Assembly: GCF_000155775.1 (NCBI RefSeq)
Contig: NZ_DS989813.1
Location: 62,001-126,000 of the forward strand
Direction of reading: 5' to 3'
From: Glaciecola sp. HTCC2999
Lineage (GTDB): Bacteria > Pseudomonadota > Gammaproteobacteria > Enterobacterales > Alteromonadaceae
DNA length: 64,000 nt
In this document: positions 1 through 8,006 of the stretch, in pieces
Layout: the number at the start of each line of letters is the position of its first letter
Numbering within the stretch: the first letter of the stretch is position 1
The notes under the pieces: model-generated
Database searches by the model: none
Seen by the model: only the letters and a program-made list of their open reading frames with translations
Told to the model about the DNA's origin: nothing
Made by a program: the position numbers and the translations under genes

Positions 1-9
1 TAATTCATG

Positions 10-46
10 TATAGGCTGTTAATGATATAAAAATTAACAGCCTATA
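10..46. repeat. Perfect 14-bp inverted repeat upstream of rho
   Basis: Positions 10-23 and 33-46 are exact reverse complements (arms begin TATAGGCTG and end CAGCCTATA) around a 9-nt loop. The stem can lengthen by the ATGT/ACAT arms at 7-10 and 47-50 with a one-base bulge. No T tract follows on either strand, so it is not a textbook intrinsic terminator. It may end the gene lying left of the window, or act in the rho leader, since rho is commonly autoregulated. Confidence 0.55.
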
Positions 47-210
47 ACATTTAAACGCAAGAATCCTTTACCTAACCCCAATTTAGTGCTAACGTTAACT
101 TAATACACATCTCTGTGTCACGACTCCACAGTAACATCCTCAATGCCTGTACTGTGCAATTAATCTCAAATATCATTATTTAATCAAAGCGAATGCTTAA
201 AGATCCCACT

Positions 211-1476
211 ATGAATTTAACCGAATTAAAAAATAAACCCATCTCTGAACTCGTCGCATTGTCTAGCGAGATGGGACTAGAAAACCTCGCCCGCGCCCGC
301 AAACAAGATATTATTTTCTCTATATTGAAAGCTCACGCTAAAAGTGGAGAAGATATTTTTGGCGATGGTGTATTAGAAATTCTTCAAGACGGCTTTGGTT
401 TTTTACGCTCGGCTGATTCTTCATACTTAGCGGGTCCTGATGATATATATGTGTCTCCTAGTCAGATTCGACGTTTTAATTTACGCACTGGTGACTCAAT
501 ATCGGGAAAAATACGCCCACCAAAAGACTCTGAACGTTATTTTGCCTTATTAAAAATACGTGAAGTCAATTTTGATAAACCAGAAAACTCACGTAATAAA
601 ATCCTTTTTGAAAACTTAACGCCATTACATGCGAATGAACGTCTTCGTATGGAACGTGGTAACGGTAGTACTGAAGATATCACAGCACGTGTATTAGATT
701 TAGCATCTCCTATCGGTAAAGGTCAGCGTGGTTTGATTGTTGCCCCCCCAAAAGCGGGTAAAACCTTATTACTGCAAAATATTGCTCAATCGATTGCAGC
801 GAACCATCCTGATTGCCAGTTGATGGTACTACTGATTGATGAACGCCCTGAAGAAGTTACGGAAATGCAGCGTCTGGTCCAAGGTGAAGTTATTGCATCA
901 ACCTTTGATGAACCTGCGAGTCGTCATGTTCAAGTTGCCGAAATGGTCATTGAAAAGGCGAAGCGTTTAGTTGAACATAAGAAAGACGTGGTCATTTTAC
1001 TCGATTCAATTACTCGACTAGCGCGTGCTTATAACACCGTCATCCCATCATCGGGTAAAGTGCTTACAGGGGGTGTAGACGCTAACGCATTGCACAAACC
1101 GAAGCGTTTCTTTGGTGCTGCGCGTAATGTTGAAGAAGGTGGTAGTTTAACCATTATTGCAACCGCGTTAATTGATACAGGCTCTAAAATGGATGAGGTT
1201 ATCTATGAAGAGTTTAAAGGCACGGGTAATATGGAGCTACATTTGAATCGTAAGATTGCTGAAAAGCGGGTATTCCCAGCCATCGATTACAACCGTTCCG
1301 GCACGCGTCGAGAAGAATTGTTGACGAACCAAAAAGAACTTCAGCAAATGTGGATTTTACGTAAAATTGTTCATGAAATGACAGAAATTGATGCGATGGA
1401 ATTTTTAATTAGCCGTTTATCGATGACGAAGACGAATGATGAATTCTTTGATGCAATGAAGCGCCAACGTACTTAA
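211..1476 (+). CDS. rho: Transcription termination factor Rho
   Basis: Rho is the hexameric RNA-dependent ATPase that terminates untranslated transcripts. The protein is collinear with E. coli Rho over its whole length: an N-terminal helical part (MNLTELKNK), an OSB RNA-binding domain ([17 protein letters not shown]), a Walker A loop APPKAGKT near residues 178-185, [15 protein letters not shown], and the R-loop region. I prefer the ATG at 211 (421 aa; E. coli has 419) over the ATG six codons upstream, because MNLTELKN is the conserved family start; neither start has a strong Shine-Dalgarno sequence. The gene stands alone and is followed by a strong intrinsic terminator. Its identity is certain; only the start is open. 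Confidence 0.98.
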   Translation: MNLTELKNKPISELVALSSEMGLENLARARKQDIIFSILKAHAKSGEDIFGDGVLEILQDGFGFLRSADSSYLAGPDDIYVSPSQIRRFNLRTGDSISGKIRPPKDSERYFALLKIREVNFDKPENSRNKILFENLTPLHANERLRMERGNGSTEDITARVLDLASPIGKGQRGLIVAPPKAGKTLLLQNIAQSIAANHPDCQLMVLLIDERPEEVTEMQRLVQGEVIASTFDEPASRHVQVAEMVIEKAKRLVEHKKDVVILLDSITRLARAYNTVIPSSGKVLTGGVDANALHKPKRFFGAARNVEEGGSLTIIATALIDTGSKMDEVIYEEFKGTGNMELHLNRKIAEKRVFPAIDYNRSGTRREELLTNQKELQQMWILRKIVHEMTEIDAMEFLISRLSMTKTNDEFFDAMKRQRT

Positions 1477-1495
1477 TTCTTATACAAATGAATAT

Positions 1496-1535
1496 AAACC
1501 ATGTCCTCATTTTGGTGTAGACATGGTTTTTTTTT
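1496..1535 (+). terminator. Intrinsic terminator of rho
   Basis: A 10-bp perfect stem (AAACCATGTC at 1496-1505, GACATGGTTT at 1520-1529) is followed by an uninterrupted T run to 1535. It lies 20 bp after the rho stop codon and matches the classical hairpin plus U-tract form. Confidence 0.9.
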
Positions 1536-1601
1536 ACTTATTTTTTGCTTTCTTCTATATAACCAACTTACACTGTCAAACTTATAGAAGCACAATAACA
1601 T

Positions 1602-2963
1602 ATGGGAAACATCATGAAGATACAGTCATTTTCACGACAAGTTTGTAGGTTTATAGGGGTTGTAACAGTATTGAGTGTCTCATCACTGAGTTTCTCATTG
1701 CCAGGCCATGCAAAACCACAAACTACTGTTATTAATCAAAAAGTAGATGAGGTTGAAGCTCAGGTCATTCAGTGGCGTCATCATTTTCATGAGTTTCCGG
1801 AATTATCGAATCGCGAATTTAAAACAGCCGCGTATATTGAACAATATTTACGTTCTCTAGGGTTGCAAGTACAAACAGGGATAGCTAAAACGGGTGTCGT
1901 GGGGTTATTGGATACAGGCAAACCTGGACCCGTCGTTGCACTTCGCGCTGATATGGATGCTTTGCCAATCGAAGAAAGCAGTGATTTACCATTTAAATCT
2001 GTCCAGCGTGGCAAATTTAATGGTAAGGATGTTCCGGTGATGCACGCCTGCGGCCATGATACTCATATGGCAATGCTCATGGGAGCCGCCAAAATTCTAA
2101 CGGATATGCAAGATGATTTGGTTGGTCAAGTTAAGTTCATCTTTCAACCGGCTGAAGAGGGTTCGCCTGAAGGGGAAGTCGGTGGGGCTGAAATCATGGT
2201 AAAAGAGGGTGTCTTAAAGAATCCTGATGTAGATGCTATTTTTGGGTTACATATCTCAGCAGCAACCCCAGTTGGAAAAGTATTATGGCGTGAAGGTGGG
2301 ATCATGGCTGCAGTAGATCCGTTTAAAATTGTCATCAAAGGCAAACAAGCGCATGGCGCTTACCCATGGTTAAGTGTTGATCCTATTACGACTGCCGCCC
2401 AAACTATTATGAGTTTACAAACTATAGTGAGTCGTGAATTACAGTTACTTGATGACGCAGCGGTTATTACCATAGGCGCTATAAATGGCGGGAATCGTTC
2501 TAATATCATTCCTAATGAAGTCGAATTAGTGGGTACAATTCGGACATTAAATGAAAAAGCACGTGATCACATTTATGAAGCTCTACCTCGTAAGGTCCAT
2601 GCGATAGCGCAAAGTATGCGCGCAGAAGCAGAAATAACGTTACCATTAGATTACCATTATCCAATCACTTTTAACGATCATGCCTTAATGAAACAAGTCT
2701 TACCGACGCTGACGCGAACCGCTGGAGAAGATAATGTCGTCTATTCTAAACCGGTGACCGGAGCTGAAGATTTTTCGTTTTTTCAAAAGGAAGTGCCAGG
2801 TGTGTATTTATGGGTAGGTGGTCGCTCACCTGATATCACTGAAGCACAAGCCCCTGCTCACCATACTCCGGAGTTCGTCGTACAGGATGAAGGAATGAAA
2901 TTAGGAGTGGCTCTTTTGACCAACTTAACTGTTGATACATTATTTAATCAAGAACAGCCATAA
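1602..2963 (+). CDS. Secreted M20-family amidohydrolase / metallopeptidase
   Basis: This is an M20D-type zinc amidohydrolase of the hippurate hydrolase / N-acyl amino acid deacylase group, which cleaves N-acyl amide bonds of amino acids or small peptides. Visible motifs are HACGHDTH (about residues 148-155, metal ligands), FQPAEEG (catalytic and metal glutamates, about 183-189), GLH, and HTPEF near the end. A basic N-terminus followed by a hydrophobic stretch ending in GHAKP is a likely signal peptide, so the enzyme should be periplasmic or secreted. The ATG at 1602 is used here; an ATG at 1614 with GGGA upstream is equally possible and gives a cleaner signal peptide. The exact substrate cannot be read from the sequence. 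It faces the LysR gene, with 50 bp between the stops. Confidence 0.9.
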   Translation: MGNIMKIQSFSRQVCRFIGVVTVLSVSSLSFSLPGHAKPQTTVINQKVDEVEAQVIQWRHHFHEFPELSNREFKTAAYIEQYLRSLGLQVQTGIAKTGVVGLLDTGKPGPVVALRADMDALPIEESSDLPFKSVQRGKFNGKDVPVMHACGHDTHMAMLMGAAKILTDMQDDLVGQVKFIFQPAEEGSPEGEVGGAEIMVKEGVLKNPDVDAIFGLHISAATPVGKVLWREGGIMAAVDPFKIVIKGKQAHGAYPWLSVDPITTAAQTIMSLQTIVSRELQLLDDAAVITIGAINGGNRSNIIPNEVELVGTIRTLNEKARDHIYEALPRKVHAIAQSMRAEAEITLPLDYHYPITFNDHALMKQVLPTLTRTAGEDNVVYSKPVTGAEDFSFFQKEVPGVYLWVGGRSPDITEAQAPAHHTPEFVVQDEGMKLGVALLTNLTVDTLFNQEQP

Positions 2964-2983
2964 GTACACTAATGTCATTGAGT

Positions 2984-3009
2984 AGCAATTATCCGATGTG
3001 GTAATTGCT
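2984..3009. terminator. Hairpin between convergent amidohydrolase and LysR genes
   Basis: AGCAATTA (2984-2991) and TAATTGCT (3002-3009) pair around a 10-nt loop in the gap between two converging stop codons. There is no T tract on either side, so it is a weak bidirectional terminator candidate judged mainly by position. Confidence 0.4.
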
Positions 3010-3013
3010 GCTA

Positions 3014-3910
3014 TTAAGACACTGAAGCTAGTTGGCCGTGATTTAACAAGTGATATGTAAATTTGTTACTAATATCTGATTGTGGTCTGTTTTTGAGGGT
3101 GACTGAATGCCATTGGTTAACAATAGGGAAATCAACAATATTTAATTCTTTTACCATAGCATTCGTCTGTTGACTTAATGTTGCTTGAGACAGAACGGCG
3201 ACACCTAATCCTGAAGACACCGCAAGTTGTATCGCTTCATTACTTTCAATCAGCATAATGTTAGATAATGTAATATTATTTTGTACACAATAATCCACTA
3301 ACACCTTATGTGTGGCAGAACCTTTTTCCCTGACCAAGAATTTTTGTTCTTTAAGTTCACTTAAGTGACAATGATTGGGACCATTGTAATCCATTGGGCC
3401 AACCAATTTGAGCTGGTTATCCATAAAAGGGGTTGATGTGATGTTGTTGAGTTCTGGCACAGATGAGAAAATATATAAGTCATCTTTATTTTCAGCTAAG
3501 CGTTGTGTTATTTGCTCTGTGTTGCCCACTTTAAGCTGAACATTCACACCTGGGTTTTCTAAACAAAATGGTTTTAGGATTGGCGTGATTAGATATTTAG
3601 CAGTGGACACTACCGCTAATTTAAACGCGCTAGTCTGTTGCATTTTTAGTGAATCTATATGAGATTCTAACACTTTTTGTGACTGCATTATTTCATTTGC
3701 ACAGTTGTATACAGCCGTGCCTGCTTCAGTCAGACGAAGGGTACCATGATGAGTCTCAAGCAAAGTCATATTATAAATTTCTGACAATTTTTTGAGTTGT
3801 AATGAAACTGTAGGTTGAGAAAGTTTTAACGCTGCAGATGCGGCGGTAATAGACCCTGTTTCAATAACTTGCTTGAAGACTTCTAGTAATCTAAACGTTA
3901 ATGAATTCAT
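3014..3910 (-). CDS. LysR-family transcriptional regulator
   Basis: The 298-aa product has the standard LysR layout. An N-terminal winged helix-turn-helix (residues about 1-60: LLEVFKQVIETGSITAAS, LSQPTVSLQLKKLSE) is followed by a periplasmic-binding-protein-like effector domain (from about residue 90, with SSGLGVAVLSQ near the end). Such proteins usually control a divergent neighbour or themselves in response to a small ligand. The divergent neighbour here is purE, 192 bp away, but purE is not normally under LysR control. The convergent amidohydrolase is another possible target. The effector is unknown. No clear Shine-Dalgarno sequence precedes the ATG. Confidence 0.93.
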   Translation of the reverse strand: MNSLTFRLLEVFKQVIETGSITAASAALKLSQPTVSLQLKKLSEIYNMTLLETHHGTLRLTEAGTAVYNCANEIMQSQKVLESHIDSLKMQQTSAFKLAVVSTAKYLITPILKPFCLENPGVNVQLKVGNTEQITQRLAENKDDLYIFSSVPELNNITSTPFMDNQLKLVGPMDYNGPNHCHLSELKEQKFLVREKGSATHKVLVDYCVQNNITLSNIMLIESNEAIQLAVSSGLGVAVLSQATLSQQTNAMVKELNIVDFPIVNQWHSVTLKNRPQSDISNKFTYHLLNHGQLASVS

Positions 3911-4026
3911 AGATTTCTACTATATAGTGATAATCAAAAAAGTAAATACTTATTAATGGGAAACCTACAGCTTCGCTTTAATCTAACGCGGTTGGATAAC
4001 GTTATTTCATTATAGTTAAATTAAGG

Positions 4027-4032
4027 TATAAT
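4027..4032 (+). promoter_or_regulatory. Candidate -10 element of purE promoter
   Basis: A perfect TATAAT lies 70 bp before the purE start. The hexamer 17 bp upstream (ATTTCA) is a poor -35 match, so the assignment rests on the -10 element and its place in the purE upstream region. Confidence 0.35.
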
Positions 4033-4102
4033 AGCCGGTTTCCACGGCATTAAATTAAATAATTTGGTTATGTCGGACTAGTCGCAGTAAAGAGAGTATA
4101 AA

Positions 4103-4588
4103 ATGGCAAAAGTTGCAATTGTAATGGGGTCTACATCTGATTGGCCTACGATGAAACTGGCTGCAGAGATGTTACAACAGCTCGGTGTTGAATTTCATGC
4201 GCAAGTTGTTTCTGCACACCGCACTCCTGAATTATTAACTTCATTTGCTCAGACTGCTCATACTGAAGGTTATAGCGTGATTATTGCGGGTGCAGGTGGT
4301 GCTGCTCATTTACCTGGAATGATAGCTGCTCACACTCATATTCCTGTTTTAGGCTGTCCCGTCCGTTCCAGTCAGTTAAATGGAATTGATTCTTTACTAT
4401 CGATTGTACAAATGCCTAAAGGTGTCGCTGTTGGTACACTTGCCATTGGTGAAGCAGGAGCGGCAAACGCAGGTTTATTAGCAGCTCAAATCGTTGCACT
4501 TCAGGAACCTAAGGTCGCTCAAGCGATCATTGATTTTCGTCAAACTCAAACGGACACCGTGCTTAGTAACGGTCAATTAGAGCTTTAA
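4103..4588 (+). CDS. purE: N5-carboxyaminoimidazole ribonucleotide mutase (PurE)
   Basis: PurE class I converts N5-CAIR to CAIR in de novo purine synthesis. The 161-aa protein shows the family motifs MGSTSDWP at residues 8-15, [19 protein letters not shown] and [20 protein letters not shown], with the active-site histidine in SAHR. A clear AGAGAG ribosome-binding site lies 7-8 bases before ATG. It is followed after two bases by purK, the usual bacterial pair, so both steps from AIR to CAIR are made together. Confidence 0.97.
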   Translation: MAKVAIVMGSTSDWPTMKLAAEMLQQLGVEFHAQVVSAHRTPELLTSFAQTAHTEGYSVIIAGAGGAAHLPGMIAAHTHIPVLGCPVRSSQLNGIDSLLSIVQMPKGVAVGTLAIGEAGAANAGLLAAQIVALQEPKVAQAIIDFRQTQTDTVLSNGQLEL

Positions 4589-4590
4589 TT

Positions 4591-5730
4591 ATGAATGTGT
4601 TGGTATATGGTTCCGGTCAACTTGCTCGAATGATGTATTTAGCCGGTAGTCCCTTGAATATTAATATTCAGGCGGTCGATGTGGCGACGAATAAAATTGT
4701 GAATCCTGTTACAAAACGTAATTTGAAAATATCTTTAGACGATGCCATCGCTAATGCCGACGTATTAACCGTCGAGTTTGAGCATGTGCCTGAAGCACTT
4801 CTTGAACAGGCGGAACAGTCAGGTAAGTTAGCCCCAAATATGCGATCGATTCTCGTGGGTGCAGACCGTGTCCGTGAAAAACAACTTTTAGCATTGGCTA
4901 ATATTCCAAACTGTGAACACGAAATTATCACAAATGTTGCTCAACTTGATGGGATCACGGAACGCTTAGGTGACAAAATTATTTTGAAGTCAAGCCGTGA
5001 TGGCTATGATGGTTATGGGCAATGGCGTGTGAGTCAACAAAGTGATTTAGACGAACTCATTACTGTATTTAATCATTTAGATTTAGAAAAAGTGCCAATT
5101 ATCGCTGAAAAAATGTGTCCATTTGATCGAGAGTTATCATTAGTAGGAAGTGTTGATAGCGAAGGTAATGTCGCACTATATCCGTTGGCTCAAAATACGC
5201 ATTTTGAAGGTCAATTGCATGTTTCGATCGCCCCAGCACCTGAGTTAAATGATACTTTACAACAAAAAGCAGAAAGTATTTTTGCAGCATTAGCTTCTCA
5301 AATGGAATATGTCGGTACATTAGCAGTAGAGTTGTTCCAAGTAGGAGATGACCTATTAGTTAATGAGTTAGCGCCGCGAGTACATAATTCCGGACATTGG
5401 TCTATGCAGGGGGCTGATACCTGCCAGTTCGAGAATCATCTTCGTGCTATTTGTGGCTTACCATTAGGTGATTCTCATGCCGATAAAATCAGTGCGATGG
5501 TCAATATCATTGGCGTAAGTTCATTTTCAAAAAATCTAATAGGGATCCCAGGTGTGCATCTGCACTGGTATGGAAAAGAAGTCCGTGAAAAGCGTAAAAT
5601 GGGACATATCAATGTCACTGCTAATAGTTATGCTGATCTGGGTAAAAAATTCGAGCAGCTCGGTGAATTTTTACCTATGCAACATTTTCCGCGGTTATTG
5701 ACCCAAGCCAGTAAATTAGCTAAACAATAA
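4591..5730 (+). CDS. purK: 5-(carboxyamino)imidazole ribonucleotide synthase (PurK)
   Basis: PurK is the ATP-grasp enzyme that carboxylates AIR with bicarbonate to N5-CAIR, the substrate of PurE. The N-terminal nucleotide-binding motif YGSGQLARM, the ATP-grasp core (ILKSSRDGYDGYGQW, ELSLVGS, AVELF, NELAPRVHNSGHW) and the C-terminal domain are all present in 379 aa. It starts 2 bp after the purE stop without a strong Shine-Dalgarno sequence, which suggests translational coupling. Two further genes follow closely on the same strand. Confidence 0.96.
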   Translation: MNVLVYGSGQLARMMYLAGSPLNINIQAVDVATNKIVNPVTKRNLKISLDDAIANADVLTVEFEHVPEALLEQAEQSGKLAPNMRSILVGADRVREKQLLALANIPNCEHEIITNVAQLDGITERLGDKIILKSSRDGYDGYGQWRVSQQSDLDELITVFNHLDLEKVPIIAEKMCPFDRELSLVGSVDSEGNVALYPLAQNTHFEGQLHVSIAPAPELNDTLQQKAESIFAALASQMEYVGTLAVELFQVGDDLLVNELAPRVHNSGHWSMQGADTCQFENHLRAICGLPLGDSHADKISAMVNIIGVSSFSKNLIGIPGVHLHWYGKEVREKRKMGHINVTANSYADLGKKFEQLGEFLPMQHFPRLLTQASKLAKQ

Positions 5731-5744
5731 ATCGGAGTTATGAC

Positions 5745-6203
5745 ATGTTAAAATTATTGAGTACTATGATTGCAATCTGTGTCTTATCAGCTTGCACCCC
5801 ATCATTACCGGATACGTTAATGATATCAGATGCTAAAATCCGTGCTGCTTATAGTCAGGCGAAAACCGGCGCTGCGTATATGACGATCACGAATCCTACA
5901 GAAACTACTACAACACTAACTTCAGTGAGTTCATTGACAATGGTGGCGAATGATATTCAATTACACACCATGACAATGGATGGCGATGTAATGAAAATGG
6001 AAGAAGTGTCAGGTGGTGTGACGATTGATGCGCAAAGTACAGTCACGTTTGCACCGGGTGGTTTCCATATTATGTTTGTAGGGTTACAAACAGAATTAAG
6101 TGAAGGTAAGCAAATAGCGTTAACTTTAACGTTTGATAATATGCCGGCACAAACTGTCAACTTTCCTGTAGTATCCATGCACAGCTCAGGGATGAAACAT
6201 TAA
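5745..6203 (+). CDS. PCuAC-type copper chaperone lipoprotein
   Basis: This 152-aa lipoprotein belongs to the PCu(A)C/DUF461 family of periplasmic Cu(I) chaperones that help deliver copper to cytochrome oxidase. A short signal sequence ends in a lipobox with Cys17 (LSAC). The copper ligands follow the family pattern: His74 and nearby methionines, Met85, then GGFHIM with His108 and Met110. The tail adds more Met and His (SMHSSGMKH). GGAG lies 8 bases before ATG. It follows purK by 14 bp, an unusual placement; co-transcription is likely, but a purine link is not implied. Family assignment is good, copper transfer itself is inferred. Confidence 0.85.
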   Translation: MLKLLSTMIAICVLSACTPSLPDTLMISDAKIRAAYSQAKTGAAYMTITNPTETTTTLTSVSSLTMVANDIQLHTMTMDGDVMKMEEVSGGVTIDAQSTVTFAPGGFHIMFVGLQTELSEGKQIALTLTFDNMPAQTVNFPVVSMHSSGMKH

Positions 6204-6256
6204 TCTAAATGACATCTTTTACGTATAGATTAGTTCAATACTTAAAGGAAAATATT

Positions 6257-7357
6257 ATGTTGAGTTCAAGCAAAGTTGTGGCTGTGGCCTTTTTTGTCAT
6301 GAGTTTCTCGCTGATGACTGGTAGCAACAATGTATTCGCGCAGTCCATTACGGCACAAACCGTCATAGCAACTGATCTCTCTAGTCCGTGGTCGCTTGCT
6401 CTTCTGCCACGTGGCGAATTTCTTGTGACCGAAAAAACAGGCTCGATAGCTAAAATTACAGCCACGGGTAACGTCACCCGTCTAACCGGACTGCCGAGTG
6501 TCGTTGCAGAACGTCAAGGTGGAGTATTAGGCGTCACTTTGGATCCTGATTTTGCTCAAAATAATAAAATTTATGTATGCTTAGTTAGAGCTGATGATGA
6601 AGGTAAAACTGGTTCAGAGGTCTATTCAGCTACGCTTAGCGGTAATGAATTAAGTGATGTCACGAATATCTTTACCGCGCAGCCTAAGGTGAATTCAGGT
6701 TTTCATTTTGGGTGTCGTTTAGCATTTACAGATGATAAATCGTTGTTTATCACACTCGGTGACCGCGGTGCCGGTAAAGAGTTAACTCAAGACCTTGATA
6801 ATCATTATGGCAAAGTGATACGTGTGTTACCTGATGGCACTCCACATCCTGAAAATGCGTTTCTAGATTCAAAGGTACCAGAAGTCTATTCTATTGGTCA
6901 TCGAAATGTGCAAGGGATCGTGTGGCATCCTACTGAAAAAGTCATGTGGGCACATGAGCATGGACCAAAAGGTGGTGATGAATTAAATCGCCTTAAAGTA
7001 GGTGCCAATTATGGTTGGCCAACCATCACTTATGGGGTGAATTATAACGGTACCATTATCACTGATCAGACTGAAGCGCCAGGATTAGAGCGGCCTTTAA
7101 CATATTGGGTGCCTTCTATTGCGCCCAGTGGTATGGCATTTTTTAATGATGACATTTTGATAGGCTCATTAAAATTCAGACATTTACGCTATTTAGAAAT
7201 GGAAGGCGATAATGTCGTGAAACAGACGGAATTGCTGAATGAGTTAAACGCACGTATTCGTGATGTACAAGTCAGTTCAAGTAATGTGGTTTATGTGCTA
7301 ACTGATGAGCCTAAAGGCCGATTAATTGCGGTTCAATTGCAAATGGATGCTCAATAG
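6257..7357 (+). CDS. Secreted PQQ-type soluble aldose sugar dehydrogenase
   Basis: The product resembles the YliI/Asd family (glucose/sorbosone dehydrogenase, six-bladed beta-propeller) that oxidises aldose sugars with pyrroloquinoline quinone. Motifs seen are SPWSLALLP, GGVLGVTLDPDF, GCRLAF, GDRGAG, YSIGHRNVQG, HEHGPKGGDELN and NYGWPTITYG. I place the start at the ATG at 6257 (366 aa), preceded by AAAGGA, instead of the ATG at 6209, because this start puts a normal signal peptide (ending NVFAQ) at the N-terminus. The enzyme should be periplasmic. The last 47 bp overlap the end of the converging pseudouridine synthase gene. PQQ synthesis genes are not in the window. Confidence 0.88.
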   Translation: MLSSSKVVAVAFFVMSFSLMTGSNNVFAQSITAQTVIATDLSSPWSLALLPRGEFLVTEKTGSIAKITATGNVTRLTGLPSVVAERQGGVLGVTLDPDFAQNNKIYVCLVRADDEGKTGSEVYSATLSGNELSDVTNIFTAQPKVNSGFHFGCRLAFTDDKSLFITLGDRGAGKELTQDLDNHYGKVIRVLPDGTPHPENAFLDSKVPEVYSIGHRNVQGIVWHPTEKVMWAHEHGPKGGDELNRLKVGANYGWPTITYGVNYNGTIITDQTEAPGLERPLTYWVPSIAPSGMAFFNDDILIGSLKFRHLRYLEMEGDNVVKQTELLNELNARIRDVQVSSSNVVYVLTDEPKGRLIAVQLQMDAQ

Positions 7358-7994
7358 CAAACTGCATCCATTGCATAGTAGTGGGATGGTAAAATCCCAG
7401 CTCAGCAGCATGTAGCCATAATCGAGTGACTCCCTCACGGGTATAAGCTTCAGTATATAAACGGTCACCTAATATTGGGTGACCGATAGACAGTAAATGT
7501 ACACGCAACTGATGCGATCGTCCCGTCACAGGGTGTAATTCAACGAGGGTCGTTTTTTCACCCACTTCAACCACTTTAAAGTGCGTTAAACTTTTCTTAC
7601 CCGTTTCATAGCAGACTTTTTGTTTAGGGCGATTTGGCCAATCTACAATTAAAGGTGCTGTGATCTCCCCTTCGCTGACTGACATCTGGCCCAAAACTCG
7701 TGCAAAGTAGCGTTTTTGAGTTTTACGCTCTGCGAACTGAGCACTTAAATGCTGATTGGCCGATTTATGCATCGCCATGACGATGATCCCAGAGGTAGCC
7801 ATATCTAAGCGATGCACAATACGGGCATTGGGATACACGTCCGTCACACGTTTTTGTAAACTATCTTGGTGGTTCGCAGCTCGCCCACGGACACTGAGCA
7901 AACCAGGTGGTTTAGCTAAGACAATAATGTCCTCATCTTGATGCAATATATCAAGAAAGGGATCAGTGGGTGGTTGATAGTTTAAAATAGCCAT
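7311..7994 (-). CDS. rluA: RluA-family dual-specificity rRNA/tRNA pseudouridine synthase
   Basis: The 227-aa protein matches RluA, which makes pseudouridine 746 in 23S rRNA and 32 in several tRNAs. The catalytic Asp64 lies in HRLDMATSG at the same residue number as in E. coli RluA; AKPPGLLSVRG and HPVTGRSHQLRVH are the other conserved motifs. There is no S4 domain, as expected for RluA rather than RluC or RluD. It lies 12 bp downstream of rapA, the same pairing as in Enterobacteria, and probably shares its transcript. Its C-terminal codons overlap the dehydrogenase gene on the other strand. Confidence 0.92.
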   Translation of the reverse strand: MAILNYQPPTDPFLDILHQDEDIIVLAKPPGLLSVRGRAANHQDSLQKRVTDVYPNARIVHRLDMATSGIIVMAMHKSANQHLSAQFAERKTQKRYFARVLGQMSVSEGEITAPLIVDWPNRPKQKVCYETGKKSLTHFKVVEVGEKTTLVELHPVTGRSHQLRVHLLSIGHPILGDRLYTEAYTREGVTRLWLHAAELGFYHPTTMQWMQFAIEHPFAIEPQLIGL

Positions 7995-8006
7995 GTTGAT
8001 TGATTA

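Noticed and set aside
3985-4020. Possible PurR operator before purE around the AACGTT core
   Set aside because: Only the central six bases fit the operator; flanking bases do not match ACGCAA/TTGCGT well enough.
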